From Anniella stebbinsi (taxonomy: Eukaryota > Chordata > Lepidosauria > Squamata > Anniellidae), in assembly GCA_029215795.1 (NCBI GenBank), contig JARDYH010000001.1, forward strand, positions 232,527,654 to 232,591,653: a DNA stretch of 64,000 nt, given 5' to 3'. How positions within the stretch are numbered: position 1 is the first letter of the stretch; every line of letters starts with the position of its first letter. A model generated the notes under the pieces. It did not search any database. It was not told the DNA's origin and was given only the letters and a program-made list of their open reading frames with translations. Positions 30,111-41,702 of this stretch are shown here, in pieces. The position numbers and the translations under genes are program-made.

Positions 30111-31590
30111 CCTATAACTTTTTCATTTTTAAAGATGGAAGGATGAAACTTGGGGACATTGTAGACTGGTTAGGGATAGTTATCTGTGAGAAATTTCAGA
30201 AAGATTGGTGCATGCGTTTTGTGGCAATTAATTTTTTAATAAATACCCAGGAATGCTTATAACTTTGTCATTTTTAAAGTTACAAACATGAAACTTTGCC
30301 ACATTGTAGGAGGTACCTTGGGACCTATGTGTGTGAAATTTCAGAAACATAGGTGCTTGCCTTGTGTGGCAATTAATTTTAGAAAAATGGGTAGTAGTGG
30401 GGTAAATACAGTTACGCCTCCCATTTTTTTATTTTTTAAGATACAAACAGGAAACTTGGGCACATTACAGATACCACTTGCCTTGATATGTGAGTGAAAT
30501 TTCAGAAACATTGGAGCTTGCCTTGTGTGGCAATTAAGTTTTGAAACAATGAGGAAAGAAACACCTATAACTTTGTCATTTTTAAAGTTACACACATGAA
30601 ACTTTGCCACATTGTAGGTGGTACCTTGGGACCTATGTGTGTAAAATTTCAGAAACATAGGTGCTTGCCTTGTGTGGCAATTAATTTTAGAAAAATGGGT
30701 AGTAGTGGGGTAAATACAGTTACGCCTCCCATTTTTTTAGTTTTGAAGATACAAACAGGAAACTTGGGCACATTACAGGGAACACTTCACTTGATATGTG
30801 TGTAAAATTTCAGAAACATTGGTGCTTGCCTGGTGTGGCAATTAATTTTTGAAACAATGAGGGATTCATTGGACAGCACTTGCCCATAAGGATTCATTGG
30901 ACAGTACTTTCCCATAGGGAATCATTGCATTGCACTTTCCCATAGGGAATCATTGCATTGCACTTTCCCACTGAGAAATACAGTTATGCCTCCCACATTT
31001 TTATTTTTGAAGATACAAACAGGAAACTTGGGCACATTGTAGACTGGTTAGGGATAGTTATCTGTGAGAAATTTCAGAAAGATTGGTGCATGCGTTTTGT
31101 GGCAATTAATTTTTTAATAAATACCCAGGAATGCCTATAACTTTGTCATTTTTAAAGTTACACACATGAAACCTTGCCACATTGTAGGAGGTACCTTGGG
31201 ACCTATGTGTGCTAAATTTCAAAAACGTAGGTGCTTGCCTTGTATGGCAATTAATTTTAGAAAAATGGGTAGTAGTGGGGTAAATACAGTTACGCCTCCC
31301 ATTTTTTTATTTTTTAAGATACAAACAGGAAACATGGGCACATTACAGGGAACACTTCACTTGATAGGTGTGTAAAATTTCCGAAAGCTGGGTCCAGGCA
31401 TGTGGTGGCAATTAATTTTTGAAACAATGAGGAAAGAAACGCCTATAACTTTTTTATTTTAAAAGTTAGAAGTCTGAACATTGCTCACTTTGTAGATGGG
31501 TTAGGGGTAGATATGTGTCAGAAATTTCAGAATGATAGGTCCAGGCATTTGATGGCTATGGAATTTTTAAATTACATGTTTCAAAAAAAT
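30111..31590. repeat. Left-arm array of roughly 150-bp monomers
   Basis: Unit starts, recognised by TAACTTTGTCATTTTTAAAG or CCTCCCATTTTTTTA, fall near 30111, 30257, 30415, 30565, 30724, 30986, 31133, 31291 and 31441. Spacing is 146-159 bp, except for one gap of 262 bp holding a short GGATTCATTGGACAG-type tandem repeat (30865-30975). Each unit ends with a GGCAATTAATTTT block. The units have diverged from one another into two or three types, in an alternating order. Confidence 0.8.
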
Positions 31591-31599
31591 GTTCCACAG

Positions 31600-31850
31600 A
31601 GGCCAGGTCTTCCTTTCCTCCCCCTCCCGCTTCCCGCGAAGAAAAGGAAACACTGTCTCGTCTCGATCCCTTTGATCCTTGCTAGTATCCATTACAGGGC
31701 TCGTGTCTGCTTTCCTACTTTCACTTTTTTACTCAAGCAGACACGAGCCCTGTAATGGATACTAGCAAGGATCAAAGGGATCGAGACGAGACAGTGTTTC
31801 CTTTTCTTCGCGGGAAGCGGGAGGGGGAGGAAAGGAAGACCTGGCCTCTG
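31600..31850. repeat. Central perfect palindrome of the giant foldback element
   Basis: About 113 bp on each side of a 22-bp loop (31713-31734) are perfectly complementary, including GGATACTAGCAAGGATC and AAGCAGACACGAGCC. The GC content here is higher than in the monomer arrays. Confidence 0.92.
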
Positions 31851-31859
31851 TAGAAATTT

Positions 31860-32915
31860 TTTTGAAACATGTAATTTAAAAATTCCATAGCCATCAAATG
31901 CCTGGACCTATCATTCTGAAATTTCTGACACATATCTACCCCTAACCCATCTACAAAGTGAGCAATGTTCAGACTTCTAACTTTTAAAATAAAAAAGTTA
32001 TAGGCGTTTCTTTCCTCATTGTTTCAAAAATTAATTGCCACCACATGCCTGGACCCAGCTGTCTGAAATTTTACACACCTATCAAGTGAAGTGTTCTCTG
32101 TAATGTGCCCATGTTTCCTGTTTGTATCTTAAAAAATAAAAAAATGGGAGGCGTAACTGTATTTACCCCACTACTACCCATTTTTCTAAAATTAATTGCC
32201 ATACAAGGCAAGCACCTACGTTTTTGAAATTTCACACACATAGGTCCCAAGGTACCACCTACAATGTGGCAAAGTTTCATGTGTGTAACTTTACAAATGA
32301 CAAAGTTATAGGCATTCCTGGGTATTTATTAAAAAATTAATTGCCACACAAGGCAAGCACCTACGTTTCCGAAATTTCATACACATGGGTCCCAAGGTAC
32401 CACCTACAATGTGGCAAAGTTTCATGTGTGTAACTTTAAAAATGACAAAGTTATAGGTGTTTCTTTCCTCATTGTTTCAAAAATTAATTGCCACACAAGG
32501 AAAGCTCCAATGTTTCTGAAATTTCACTCACATATCAAGGCAAGTGGTACCTGTAATGTGCCCAAGTTTCCTGTTTGTATCTTAAAAAATAAAAAAATGG
32601 GAGGCGTAACTGTATTTACCCCAGTACTACCTATTTTTCTAAAATTAATTGCCACACAAGGCAAGCACCTATGTTTCTGAAATTTCACACACATAGGTCC
32701 CAAGGTACCTCCTACAATGTGGCAAAGTTTCATGTTTGTAACTTTAAAAATGACAAAGTTATAAGCATTCCTGGGTATTTATTAAAAAATTAATTGCCAC
32801 AAAACGCATGCACCAATCTTTCTGAAATTTCTCACAGATAACTACCCCTAACCAGTCTACAATGTGCCCAAATTTCATCCTTCTATCTTTAAAAATGAAA
32901 AAGTTATAGGCGTTT
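31860..32915. repeat. Right-arm monomer array
   Basis: The inverted counterpart of the left array, with fewer units and the same unit types in reverse order. The unit-number difference explains why this arm is about 440 bp shorter. Confidence 0.8.
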
Positions 32916-33207
32916 TTGTAAAACAATACTTGGCTATGGGAAAAAGCATTCAAAATGGCGTCCGATCCGGATCGGACATCTGGTCCGATCCGATCCGACC
33001 AGCCTCCGATCCGATCCGATCCGATCCGACCCCCCAGGTCCGATTCCGATCCGCTATCCGATCCGATCCGGGGGGTCAGTGCACATCCCTAATAGCAAGT
33101 GCAGTGCTGAATCCTGCCCCTATTTTTGGGATTCCACCCCCCTCATCCCCCATCCCCCACCCCCATCCCTGCAAAAGAAGCATTGTTTTTCCTTTTTTTT
33201 TCACAGG

Positions 33208-33772
33208 GAGGGGAGAATTTCCACCTGGGGAGGGTGACAGCATTCCCGCTTACCTCTTTAAGTTTGGGAGCTGGCTGAAGGATCTTTCTACTGTTGAAAA
33301 ATGCCCCCAGCATTTCTAGCCTGGCTGTATTTCTTGACCTCCCATGAGACCATGTGACTTAACCCTTTCCAATAGGCATTCAGGAAGAATTCCCAGGTTG
33401 CAGAACCTTCTTTGCAAAGAACAAATGGGGCTTTCGGAGCTTTAGAAAAACACTTATTTTGCTTGCTGGGTATTGTTGCAAAGAAAAACAGATTTTTTTC
33501 CGCAGCTCTAAAAGTCCTGATTTGCAAAGAAACTTCTGCAGCCCCAGAGCCTTTCCTGAATGCCTTTTGGAGAGGGTGAGGTCATGTGGCTTCCTGGGAG
33601 TTCAGAAAGAGTTGCTGGGTTGGAGAAGAGACCTGGGCTCCTGCAAGTGCAGGGGTGTGTTTAAAAAACAAAACAAAACATCTTAGAAGACTCCTCAGCC
33701 ACTGCCTACACTTAAAAAGGTAAGCTGAATTCCTGTCCTCTTCCCCAAGGAGAAAGTTATTTGAAATTCTCA
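33208..33772. mobile_element. Imperfect foldback element, about 565 bp
   Basis: Two arms of about 280 bp mirror each other. GAGAATTTCCACCTGGGGAG faces the complement of CTTCCCCAAGG and GAAATTCTC. GCTTACCTCTTTAAG faces the complement of CTTAAAAAGGTAAGC. GGCATTCAGGAA and TTTGCAAAGAA motifs recur in mirrored order around a centre near 33480. No target duplication was recognised and the arms are clearly diverged, so it is an old element. Confidence 0.7.
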
Positions 33773-33993
33773 CCACTTCTAGCCTCTTTTGCTAGAGTTG
33801 TCATCCCCCGCCCCCAAAATGTCAAAAACGGAAGAATTGGCATTTTCAGCACAGCAGTAGTTATTGCATGGCACAACCTAGAGGTTATGTAGTTGAAGAA
33901 TGGAAAGGCAGGAAGGGAAAAGCTCAGTCTGCAGAGATGTGATCTCAATTCTGTGACAAAGTAGATACCAGAAGTACATACATCTTTGTTGCC

Positions 33994-34298
33994 TAGGGTG
34001 ACCACATGAAAAGGAATACAAGGCTACTGTATCTTTAACCATTGTATTGAAAAGTGCATTTCAGCAGGTGTCATTTGTATACATACAGCACCTGGCGAAA
34101 TTCCCTCTTCATCACAAGAGGCCTGCCCTCTTTTGTATCTGGTCATCCTAGTATAACTCCTGCAGCTTTAACTGTTGAGATGAAAAGGGAATTTCACCAG
34201 GTGCTGCATGCATACAAATGTCACCTGCTGAAATTTCCTTTTCAATACAACTGTTAAAGATACAGGAGCCCTATCCTCCTTTTCATATGGTTACCTTA
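33994..34298. mobile_element. hAT-type miniature element, 'TAGGGTGACCATATG' family, copy 2
   Basis: The ends TAGGGTGACCACATGAAAAG and CTTTTCATATGGTTACCTTA and the mirrored interior (GAAATTCCCTCTTCATCAC, TTTAACTGTTGAGATG) match copy 1 at 17098-17417. The target duplication is no longer clear. Confidence 0.75.
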
Positions 34299-34405
34299 GG
34301 TTAACAGCCTCATCTAGAAAACCTCACTGTTTAAAATGCAACAATAATAGAATAGAAACTACACCCAACCAAACAGACCTGATTAAATGTGAAAGTCATG
34401 CAAGA

Positions 34406-34700
34406 ATAAAAACAACTTTGCCTTCCAGAAGAAGGACAGCAAAGAGGGAGCTTCCCTCAGCAAAAAGTTTCAAGATGTGGGAGCAGCTGCCGAGAAGGCC
34501 CACTGTCACATTGTCACCAAACATACGCCTGAAGGTGGTGGTACTGAATGAAGGGCCTCCCCCAAAGATCTTAAAATCTGGGCATGCTCATATGGTAAAA
34601 GCCTGGTCCCAAACTGTATAGAACTTTATTTTGTAGGTCATAATTACCACTTTGAATTGTCCCCAGCAGCAGACCCAATTCTGGAGTTGGACAGGTCTTT
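34406..34700 (-). mobile_element. L2-type LINE fragment
   Basis: The complement carries the conserved run GTCATAATTACCACTTTGAA preceded by CTTTATTTTGTAG, and CCCCCAAAGATCTTAAAATC with CATGCTCATATGG, typical of the L2 ORF2 3' region and UTR junction. It is heavily diverged. Confidence 0.6.
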
Positions 34701-35481
34701 AAAAATCTAATATACTTCATGGCTGGCCCCTTTTAAGCCCCCTGCACAATTCCATAGGGCTTCAAAATGGGAAGATAGTTTCCTTTAATGAGGTGTAAAT
34801 TCATGACATGTATATAAACAGCACACCTGTGGTGTGTATTATAATATATTTTTCAACTGCAGCTGAGCAAACTCACAACTAGCTATGCCTTCAGTGTAAG
34901 TTTTTAAAGGTCTCCTAGAGTGTACTATGCCAAACAATGAAAATACTTTGAGGGTCTTTTTTGTTAATGAGAACCCTTTCACCCCCAAACAAGATTGCTA
35001 TCCCAAGATTTTAATTAATTACGAAAGTTAAAAATAAATCATACTAGGGTCCTGTTTGATAATCCTCCTAGGCTGGCTTTCATTCCTGCTAATGTGTAAT
35101 ACAGCCCACAGTAAGATTTAATTTTAACCATAATTATGAAAAAAAAAGGTTGAAATTAAATCTTACTGGGAATGTGTTCTCCATTAATATGGACAAAAAC
35201 TGATCTGGGGGGAATATTATGAAGGACAGAAGAAAGATTTAATTTTTAACTTTGTAATTAATTAAAATATGATAAAGGATTGTGTTTCAGAAGAGGAATA
35301 GCTGCCTCCACACCAGTTAAGACTGCCCAGCAGCAGCTCATAGTGTTCAGAAGCCGCGTAGAGTACTGAATATGATAGTCTCCCAGAAGCTTGGTGTCAG
35401 CATTGTACAGCTGTTATGCCTTGTGCACATACATATTCGTTTCTCATATTATCCACTCCAGCCAACTCTTCAAAATTTTGT
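34701..35481. other. Unannotated AT-rich sequence, possible conserved-type DNA
   Basis: Repeat-free, with many homeodomain-core-like TAATTAATTA and ATTTAATTTTAA motifs. An imperfect inverted pair, AGTAAGATTTAATTTTAACC and GGTTGAAATTAAATCTTACT, lies at 35111-35167. Confidence 0.4.
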
Positions 35482-35868
35482 AGTGCTTCAAAATGAAACA
35501 ACACCAGATAAAAGGAAGTACCTCTTCACACAATGCATAGTTAAACTATGGAATTCGCTACTATAAGACGTAGTTTTGACCACCCATTTGAATGGCTTTA
35601 AAAGGGGGTTAGAAGAATTCCTGGAGGATGGGTTTATGAATGGCTACTAGTCCTGATGGCCATGTGCTACCTCCAGTATCAGAGGCAGTAAGCCTATGTA
35701 CATGAGCCACTGTTGAATGTGGGCGGGATGATGCTTTTGCACTTGTGTCCTGCTTATGGATTCCTGGTCGACAGCAGGTTGGCCACTGTGTGAATGCTGG
35801 ATTAGATGGACCCTTTGTCTGGTCCAGCATGGCTCTTCTTCTGTCCTTGTGTTTTTATGTGAAGTGGT
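35482..35868 (+). mobile_element. CR1-type LINE 3' end
   Basis: Plus strand: YLFTQCIVKLWNSLL, a stop, then a frame giving NGFKRGLEEFLED. A 3' UTR follows, ending in GATGGACCCTTTGTCTGGTC and CAGCATGGCTCTTCTTCTG. It matches the copies at 8842-9302 and 55802-56335. It carries an in-frame stop and is severely 5' truncated. Confidence 0.8.
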
Positions 35869-36033
35869 GTGACTATGATAAATGTCTATACACCTCCTTT
35901 CTTTATAGTTCTTTTATAATGTTTACTATATTACAACCCCTAAGCAGTTCACATTAAAATTCAGCTCTAACCCCATCCACTCATGACAGTATCATTGGTA
36001 GCACAAAGTGGTCTGAATTCCTTAACATTTGCA

Positions 36034-36218
36034 AGGGCCGTAACTCAGTATTGGAGCAACTGCCTTGCATGTGGAAGTCCTGGGTTCAACCTCTGGCATC
36101 TCCAGGTAGGGTTTGGGAAAATACTTTCCTGTAACCATGGAGAGATGCTGCCAGTCAATGAAATATTGGGCTAAATGGACCAATCGTCTCACCTGGTATA
36201 AGACAGCCTGTCTTCTCC
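36034..36218 (+). mobile_element. SINE with tRNA-Ala-like head, copy 2
   Basis: GGGCCGTAACTCAGTATTGG and GGGTTCAACCTCTGGCATCT form the tRNA-like head. The body has CCAGTCAATGAAATATTGGG and AAATGGACCAATCGTCTCAC, typical of this SINE's tail. Full-length but diverged. Confidence 0.75.
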
Positions 36219-39086
36219 TAATTTGGTCTCCTCCCACCTCACGCAAGCCCAGGGCCCTGAAGCTCAGGTGACCCCCCCCTTCCCCTGAGAGCGACAGGGC
36301 CCCAGACATTGCCCCCAAGGTTGAGCTCTCACTGCACCACTGCCAGTCTCATTGTGCTTATTTGGCTTTTCCCAGAATTCCTGTCATTTCATCAAATGAT
36401 GGACCCTATAATTTTCCTTTCAGTGGCCTTTTGGAAGCAATCCTAGGAAACAACTCTAATTGGGAATTAGGAAAAAACTGATGGAACAAGCTTGCCCTTT
36501 TCCACTCTTGGTGGTAGTGGAACAGAAGTGAATATTTGCAAACATTCAAAATTGGTCCAATTTATCAGTCCTGCTTTCTGAACATTTTTTTAAAGAAAAT
36601 GTTGTATTTGCTCTAAAAAAATGCATATTTAAATTCAAAATTTGAACCCATTGCTTTCTCAGCATCTCTTGATTGATCTGATTTTGACAGACTTCAAATA
36701 TCAAACCTCATAAGCAGGCACTCATCAAATTGCTATCAAGTGGGGCTGTGCGTGGATCTCAGTCCAGGGACTGCACCCTGCCCTATGAAGTAGCAAAGCA
36801 GTTTGCCCTGGCTCTAACTTGACTTTCTCAGACTATTGCGAATGAACATTATTGTCATAAACAAGCAGAGATTGACTAACTCTGTGGCTATCATTATCCC
36901 ATGTATTCAGGTGGCTTTGCTTATATGTTCCTGACAAATTAGGGCCCAGAAAGTGTTATATGTATTTGTCTGCCTACCAAAAAGGGATAGTGAATTGCTT
37001 TCAGGAAGATTCTGGCATTGTCAAACAATGCCAGGCTCCTTGTAAATTATTAGCTGGGCTATAGGGGAAAAATAAAAATTAAGTCTCTTTTTATTATAAG
37101 GCCTCGTCTCCTGCAGCACTGGCTAAGTGCCAGAATACACTATGAAGTAACAGTTGGAAATGACCTCTCCTCTTTCATACAAGTGTTTTCTTTAGCTTGG
37201 TTTAAAATTAATTGTTTTATTTTATTTTGAAAAATGCTGTCATTTTATTTCTTGGTAAACCTCAATTTCCATGGTCACTGTGGCTGCTAGCCAATGTCCA
37301 ACATGACATCAGAGGGACGTGTCTCTGATTAGGCAGCACAAATTGCGTCCACAAAGCAATGCAATTGATGATATATGAAACACTGACATAAAACCTGAAT
37401 GCATAATAGGCAAGGATAAAAGAAAGTGTGATTTAATATCTTCCCATGCCAGCGTCCCCCTTCTTCCAGTTGCTCCAGGTCATGTCTTCTCAGCTTACTC
37501 CCATTATTTCAAATAGAGTACCCTGATGTACATCATGTAACCTACAAGAATCCTTGTTGGCTGTGGAATGGTCCTCGGGGGGATATAATACAATACAACC
37601 TACTTTGGACAAAGCTTGGCTTAGAAACATGTTGAAAGCAATTTTTCACCTTAATAGTAAATAAAACGGTCTCTAGCTAAATGCTCATTACAGTATTAAT
37701 ATAGTATAAAGCTGAGCATATTTCACAAAAGTCGTATCACTTAACAATACTTGACATGTTTGGTTTTACTTACATCGAAGGATGTCGTTGCACTCATACT
37801 TTGAGCATAATCTGTATTCCATTTTTTAAAAATCTTTTTGCTCTTCTCATCTAGCATAGTCAGCTTCTTCCGTAATCACTCATTGACATTTTTACAACAA
37901 TCAGAATAAATTGACTGGATCGAATCAAGCCAGAAGGTAACACACCTTGCCTCGCTATCCAATTCCGCCCAAGTCCTTTTAAAATAATGTTTTGTCAGGC
38001 TGATCTGCAACAAGTCGGCAGGATCCATGCAAATGTTAATCTATAGAAATCAACAAGGAAAGGTCCTAAAGATTTTCTTGAATTTTTAATTCACATCTTG
38101 GTTGCTTTCCAATACATGTTGTCGTCTAAGTTGCTTACACATTGCAATGCATTTTCATGACCCCATGAGCAATGAGTTCTCCAAAGGGAGCAGATGAGCA
38201 GAGCAGAAAATTAAACACGACCGTTATTCCCATTCTTGGCAGCTCTTGGGAAGGTCAGATCTTTAGTATACAGCATGGAGTCACAGAAGGGAGCTATGTT
38301 GTGGGAATGGAAGACTTTACCCTTCCTGCAGAGACTCATCTTCTTGGAAGGTTCTGCCTCATGTTTCTCCAGTCTGCCTGGAGTCATGGTCTCAGGACTT
38401 TTCCTAAATGTTGCTAAGAAGAGGTTGTGTTGGCTCCCCCACTCTGTGGGGAGTGGCCTGCAAGTCAGCCCCTCTTGGTATCGTGGTTGGTGCTGGTAAT
38501 CACGCCAAGTCTTGGACTTGCACAATACTGCCCTTCTTGGATCAGGCTCCCACTTGCCCTGTGCCCGGTTGCAGCCAATTGGCTTTGTCTGTCTCAGACT
38601 TTTCCCCTACTCCACTCTTTCTATTCCCCTCTCTCCTTCGGCCTGACCCCTTAGGATTCCTGCTCCCACTTCACTTTGCTCTCTCTTCTGATTTCTATTT
38701 TCCTGATCTCCTTTGCTGTATCTGCCACTTCCCCCTTACACAATTCCACTGCACTACTTGTCTGTCTATGGGCTTTTGCTTTCTGCCAACTGCCTTTGGC
38801 TGTCATCCGGCTTCATCACTCTGTTTCTCCATTTCAACCCTTTAGTTTTCATCTTTCTCTTTTTTAGCAACCCAGATGGTTTTGGCTACCCACCTTCTTT
38901 CCTAGCTAGCCCCTTAAAAGCTTTTGGCTTGGCCTGTCATTATCCAGCCTCTGCTACTGACATCCATAGGAAAACACTGGGGCCTGGGGAAGCTCCATGT
39001 CAGCAATGCAGTGTCTGGGAAAGGGGTACTCTTCCATGCTGAGCTTTGATGGCTCTCCAGAACTATATATAATAATAACCTTCCAA
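36219..39086. other. Unannotated sequence with a pyrimidine-rich stretch
   Basis: No gene is recognised. 38540-38870 on the plus strand is strongly C/T-rich with repeated TTTGGCT and CTTTTGGC motifs, which opens several long but featureless reading frames. 36840-37400 is repeat-free. Confidence 0.45.
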
Positions 39087-39185
39087 GGGCATAATCCTAT
39101 GCACGTTTAGATAGAAAACTGGGTGACTCGGGAATGCTGGGAGTTGTAGGACTTTTTTCTGTCTAAACATGCATAAGATTGCACC
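39087..39185. mobile_element. 99-bp palindromic miniature element
   Basis: GGGCATAATCCTATGCACG facing CATGCATAAGATTGCACC, with mirrored GTTTAGATAGAAAA and TTTTCTGTCTAAAC. A short foldback element without coding capacity. Confidence 0.6.
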
Positions 39186-39412
39186 GAAATGTCTAAATAT
39201 GCATGGGATTGCTTCCATAAATAGACAAGTTCAAAGCCCATCAGTATTGTGGAAGCTCCAACTATAAATGTCCCCAGCAGTCATTCCAATCAAACACTCT
39301 CCACTTCAGTTCCCTATGGTCCTTCTTAATGGAAGAAAAACAAAAAAAAAAAAACAATTTCACTCTGAAAGGCAAAATATGTTCTAGTTTTCAAGTTTAT
39401 TCCATTAAACAG

Positions 39413-39533
39413 AGAACCTATCTACACTACTGCCTTAAAACGGTTTATTACGGTTTTAAACCAGTTAATAACGGTTATTAATTGGTTTAAAACTGTTATA
39501 AACCATTTTAAAGCAGTAGTGTAGATAGGCTCC
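39413..39533. mobile_element. 121-bp palindromic miniature element
   Basis: GAACCTATCTACACTACTGC facing GCAGTAGTGTAGATAGGCTC. The interior consists of mirrored GGTTTAAA and GGTTATTA blocks. The GTAGTGTAGAT motif relates it to the 'AGATCTACAC' elements at 62201-62333 and 52873-53035. Confidence 0.7.
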
Positions 39534-40208
39534 TAGTCTGGAGAATGAAGTAAATACTTCTGGGAGGCTTGCAGGAGAGCAAGCTTCTAATGCTCCTTCA
39601 TTTCCGTGTTGTCAGACTGCCGATTAATTGAAGGCCAAAGTATAATCTCTGATTAAAGATTTAGTTGACTGCACCGAATAATTGATTCAATTCTGCAGTC
39701 CTACTAGTTTATTATACTGATATAAACACACACAGCAGTTAAACTGGAGTACTAGCAATTATCCCAGATTAGCCCTGGTTATATTAATGGGACTAATATA
39801 TGTGGAATGATATGTATGTAATATATGACTTTTTATTCGTTAATATAACCATATTTTACGAGAAAACCTCAAAACTTCAGTGATGTAGTGGTGCAGAATT
39901 TAAATTGTGATTAGCCAATGAAATCCTGCATTCCATTAACATTGAAACCCCATGTCCTTGAGATTTATATCATCCGAATATATTAATTGATTTATAGCCC
40001 AGTAATCCTTTTATCCCCATTTATGTGCAACATAACTTGATGTAAGTGCTAGAATGTCTCCATTAATCGAATTCTAGAGTGTTAGACTGAGGAACAGGAC
40101 TGAGGAACTTTTAGGCTGTATTGTAAATACACTTTGAAGTGAAAAAAATAAAATAAAATACTGTTATCCTTGATGCCCAGTTTGAAAATATGTACATGGT
40201 TGAGGTAT
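39534..40208. other. Unannotated AT-rich sequence
   Basis: No gene or repeat family recognised. Confidence 0.5.
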
Positions 40209-41440
40209 ATAGAATCATAGAATAGTAGAGTAGGAAGGAGCCTATAAGGCCATCGAGTCCAACCCCCTACTCAATGCAGAAATCCACCTTAAAGCATACC
40301 TTTGTCCAGCTGCCGCTTGAATGCCTCTAATGTGGGAGAGCCCACAACCTCTCAAGGTCATTGGTTCCATTGTTGTACTGCTCTAAGAGTGAGGAAGTTT
40401 TTTCCTGATGTCCAGCCGGAATCTGGCTTCCTGTAATTTGAGCCTATTATTCTGTGTCCTGCACTCTGGGATGATCGAGAAGAGATCATGGCCCTCCCTG
40501 TGACAACCTTTCAAGTATTTGAAGAGTGCTACCATGTCTCCCATCAGTCTACTCTTCTCCACATTAAACATGCCCAGTTCTTTCAGTCTCTCCTAATAGG
40601 GCTTTGTTTCCAGACCTCTGATCACCCTCATTGCCCTCCTCTAAACCCCTCCAGCTTGTCTGTGTCCTTCTTGAAGTGTGGTGCCCAGAACTGGACGCAG
40701 TACCCAAGATGAGGCCTAACCAGTGGTGAATAAAGGGGAACCAATACCACACATGATTTGGAAGATATTCTTCTATTAATGCAGCCCAAAATAGCAATTG
40801 CTTTTTTTTGCAGCCACATCACATTGTTGGCTAATATTCAGCTTGTGATCCACAACAATTCCAAGATCCTTCTCACTTGTAGTATTGCTGAGTCAAGTAA
40901 ACTCCATCTTGTAACTGCATTTTTCCTAGGTGTAGAACCTGACATTTATCCCTATTAAATTTCATTCTGTTTTTTTCAGACTAGCACTCCAGCCTATCAA
41001 GATCACTTTGAAGTTTGTTTCTGTCTTTCAGGGTATTAGCTTTCCCACTCAATTTTGTGTCATCTGCAAATTTGATAAGCATTCCCTGCACCTCCTCATC
41101 CAAGTCATTAATACAAATGTTGAAACGCACTGGGCCCAGAACTGAGCCCTGCAGTACCCCGCTTGTTACCTCCCCCCAGTTTGAGAAGGTACCATTGATA
41201 AGCAGTCTTTCAGTCTGATTCTTTAGCCACCTGTGGATTCACCTAAAAGGTGTTCCATCTAGCCTACTTTTAGCTAGTTTGCTAATCAGAATGTTATGGG
41301 GCATTTTGTCAGAAGCTTTGTTGAAGTCAAGATGTATTATGTTGACAGCATTCCCACAGTCTACAAGGGAGGTAACCTGATCAAAAAATGAGATCAGATT
41401 AGTCTGGCAGGATTTGTTCAGGCATCTCATGTTTAAGCAG
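40209..41440 (-). mobile_element. CR1 LINE, largest fragment (RT domain to 3' end)
   Basis: Minus strand, starting at the 3' tail (complement of ATTCTATGATTCTAT, 40209-40226). Near 41240-41430 the frame reads KSCQTNLISFFDQVTSLVD, then IIHLDFNKASDKMPHNILIS, the RT motif A region where CR1 normally has YLDFSKAFD. Near 40628-40822 it reads [19 protein letters not shown], the conserved post-RT block. Frameshifts and stops break it into several frames, so it is dead. It is 5' truncated at about 41440. Confidence 0.93.
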
Positions 41441-41557
41441 TAATTGCTACCCAGGTAGAGGCAGATATCCAGCTATGTACATTTTAATATCACAATAACT
41501 GCTCCCAATATAGGACTTCAATGCATGTAACTGGTCACAGGGGTTCAACCCTTGAAG

Positions 41558-41565
41558 CCCTAGAC
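41558..41565. repeat. 8-bp target-site duplication, left copy (with 41695-41702)
   Basis: CCCTAGAC lies exactly on both sides of the 129-bp element 41566-41694, as expected for hAT-type insertion. Confidence 0.85.
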
Positions 41566-41694
41566 CAGCCTTGCCTGACCTGGGTCCCTCCAGATGTTTT
41601 GGTCTATAACTCCCATCAGCCCCAGCCAGTATGGCCAATGTTCAGGGATGATGGGGAGCTCTAGGCCAAAACATCTGCAGGTTGCGGAAGGCTG
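41566..41694. mobile_element. hAT-type miniature element with CAG...CTG ends
   Basis: 129 bp. The ends CAGCCTTGCC and GGAAGGCTG are inverted. The interior is a long imperfect palindrome with CCTCCAGATGTTTTGG, ACTCCCATCAGCCCCAGCCA and CAAAACATCTGCAG. The exact 8-bp duplication fixes the boundaries. Relatives lie at 43062-43199 and 43935-44032. Confidence 0.85.
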
Positions 41695-41702
41695 CCCTAG
41701 AC

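Larger units (their letters stand above)
29918..33091. mobile_element. Giant foldback hAT-type element (GATCC-ended family, copy 2)
   Basis: A 3174-bp non-autonomous element with ends TAGGGGTGTGCA and TGCACATCCCTA and an exact 8-bp duplication. Subterminal regions are (CCGAT)n-like arrays around CAAAATGGCGTCC-type motifs. The left arm (29918-31712) and right arm (31735-33091) are inverted copies around a 22-bp loop. The innermost 113 bp or so of each arm match perfectly, and the outer parts differ by indels of whole repeat units. No transposase is encoded. The many similar reading frames (about 69 codons, MKLCHIVGG...) are the same repeat unit read five times and are not evidence of a gene. 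Confidence 0.9.

Noticed and set aside
30865..30975. CRISPR-like short repeats (GGATTCATTGGACAG and CATAGGGAATCATTGC)
   Set aside because: Only two or three tandem units without spacers, inside a eukaryotic transposon; an ordinary tandem duplication.
38211..38867. Overlapping 60-145-codon frames as a gene
   Set aside because: The plus strand is C/T-rich, which removes stops; no domain, start context or splice pattern was seen and frames overlap in all phases.
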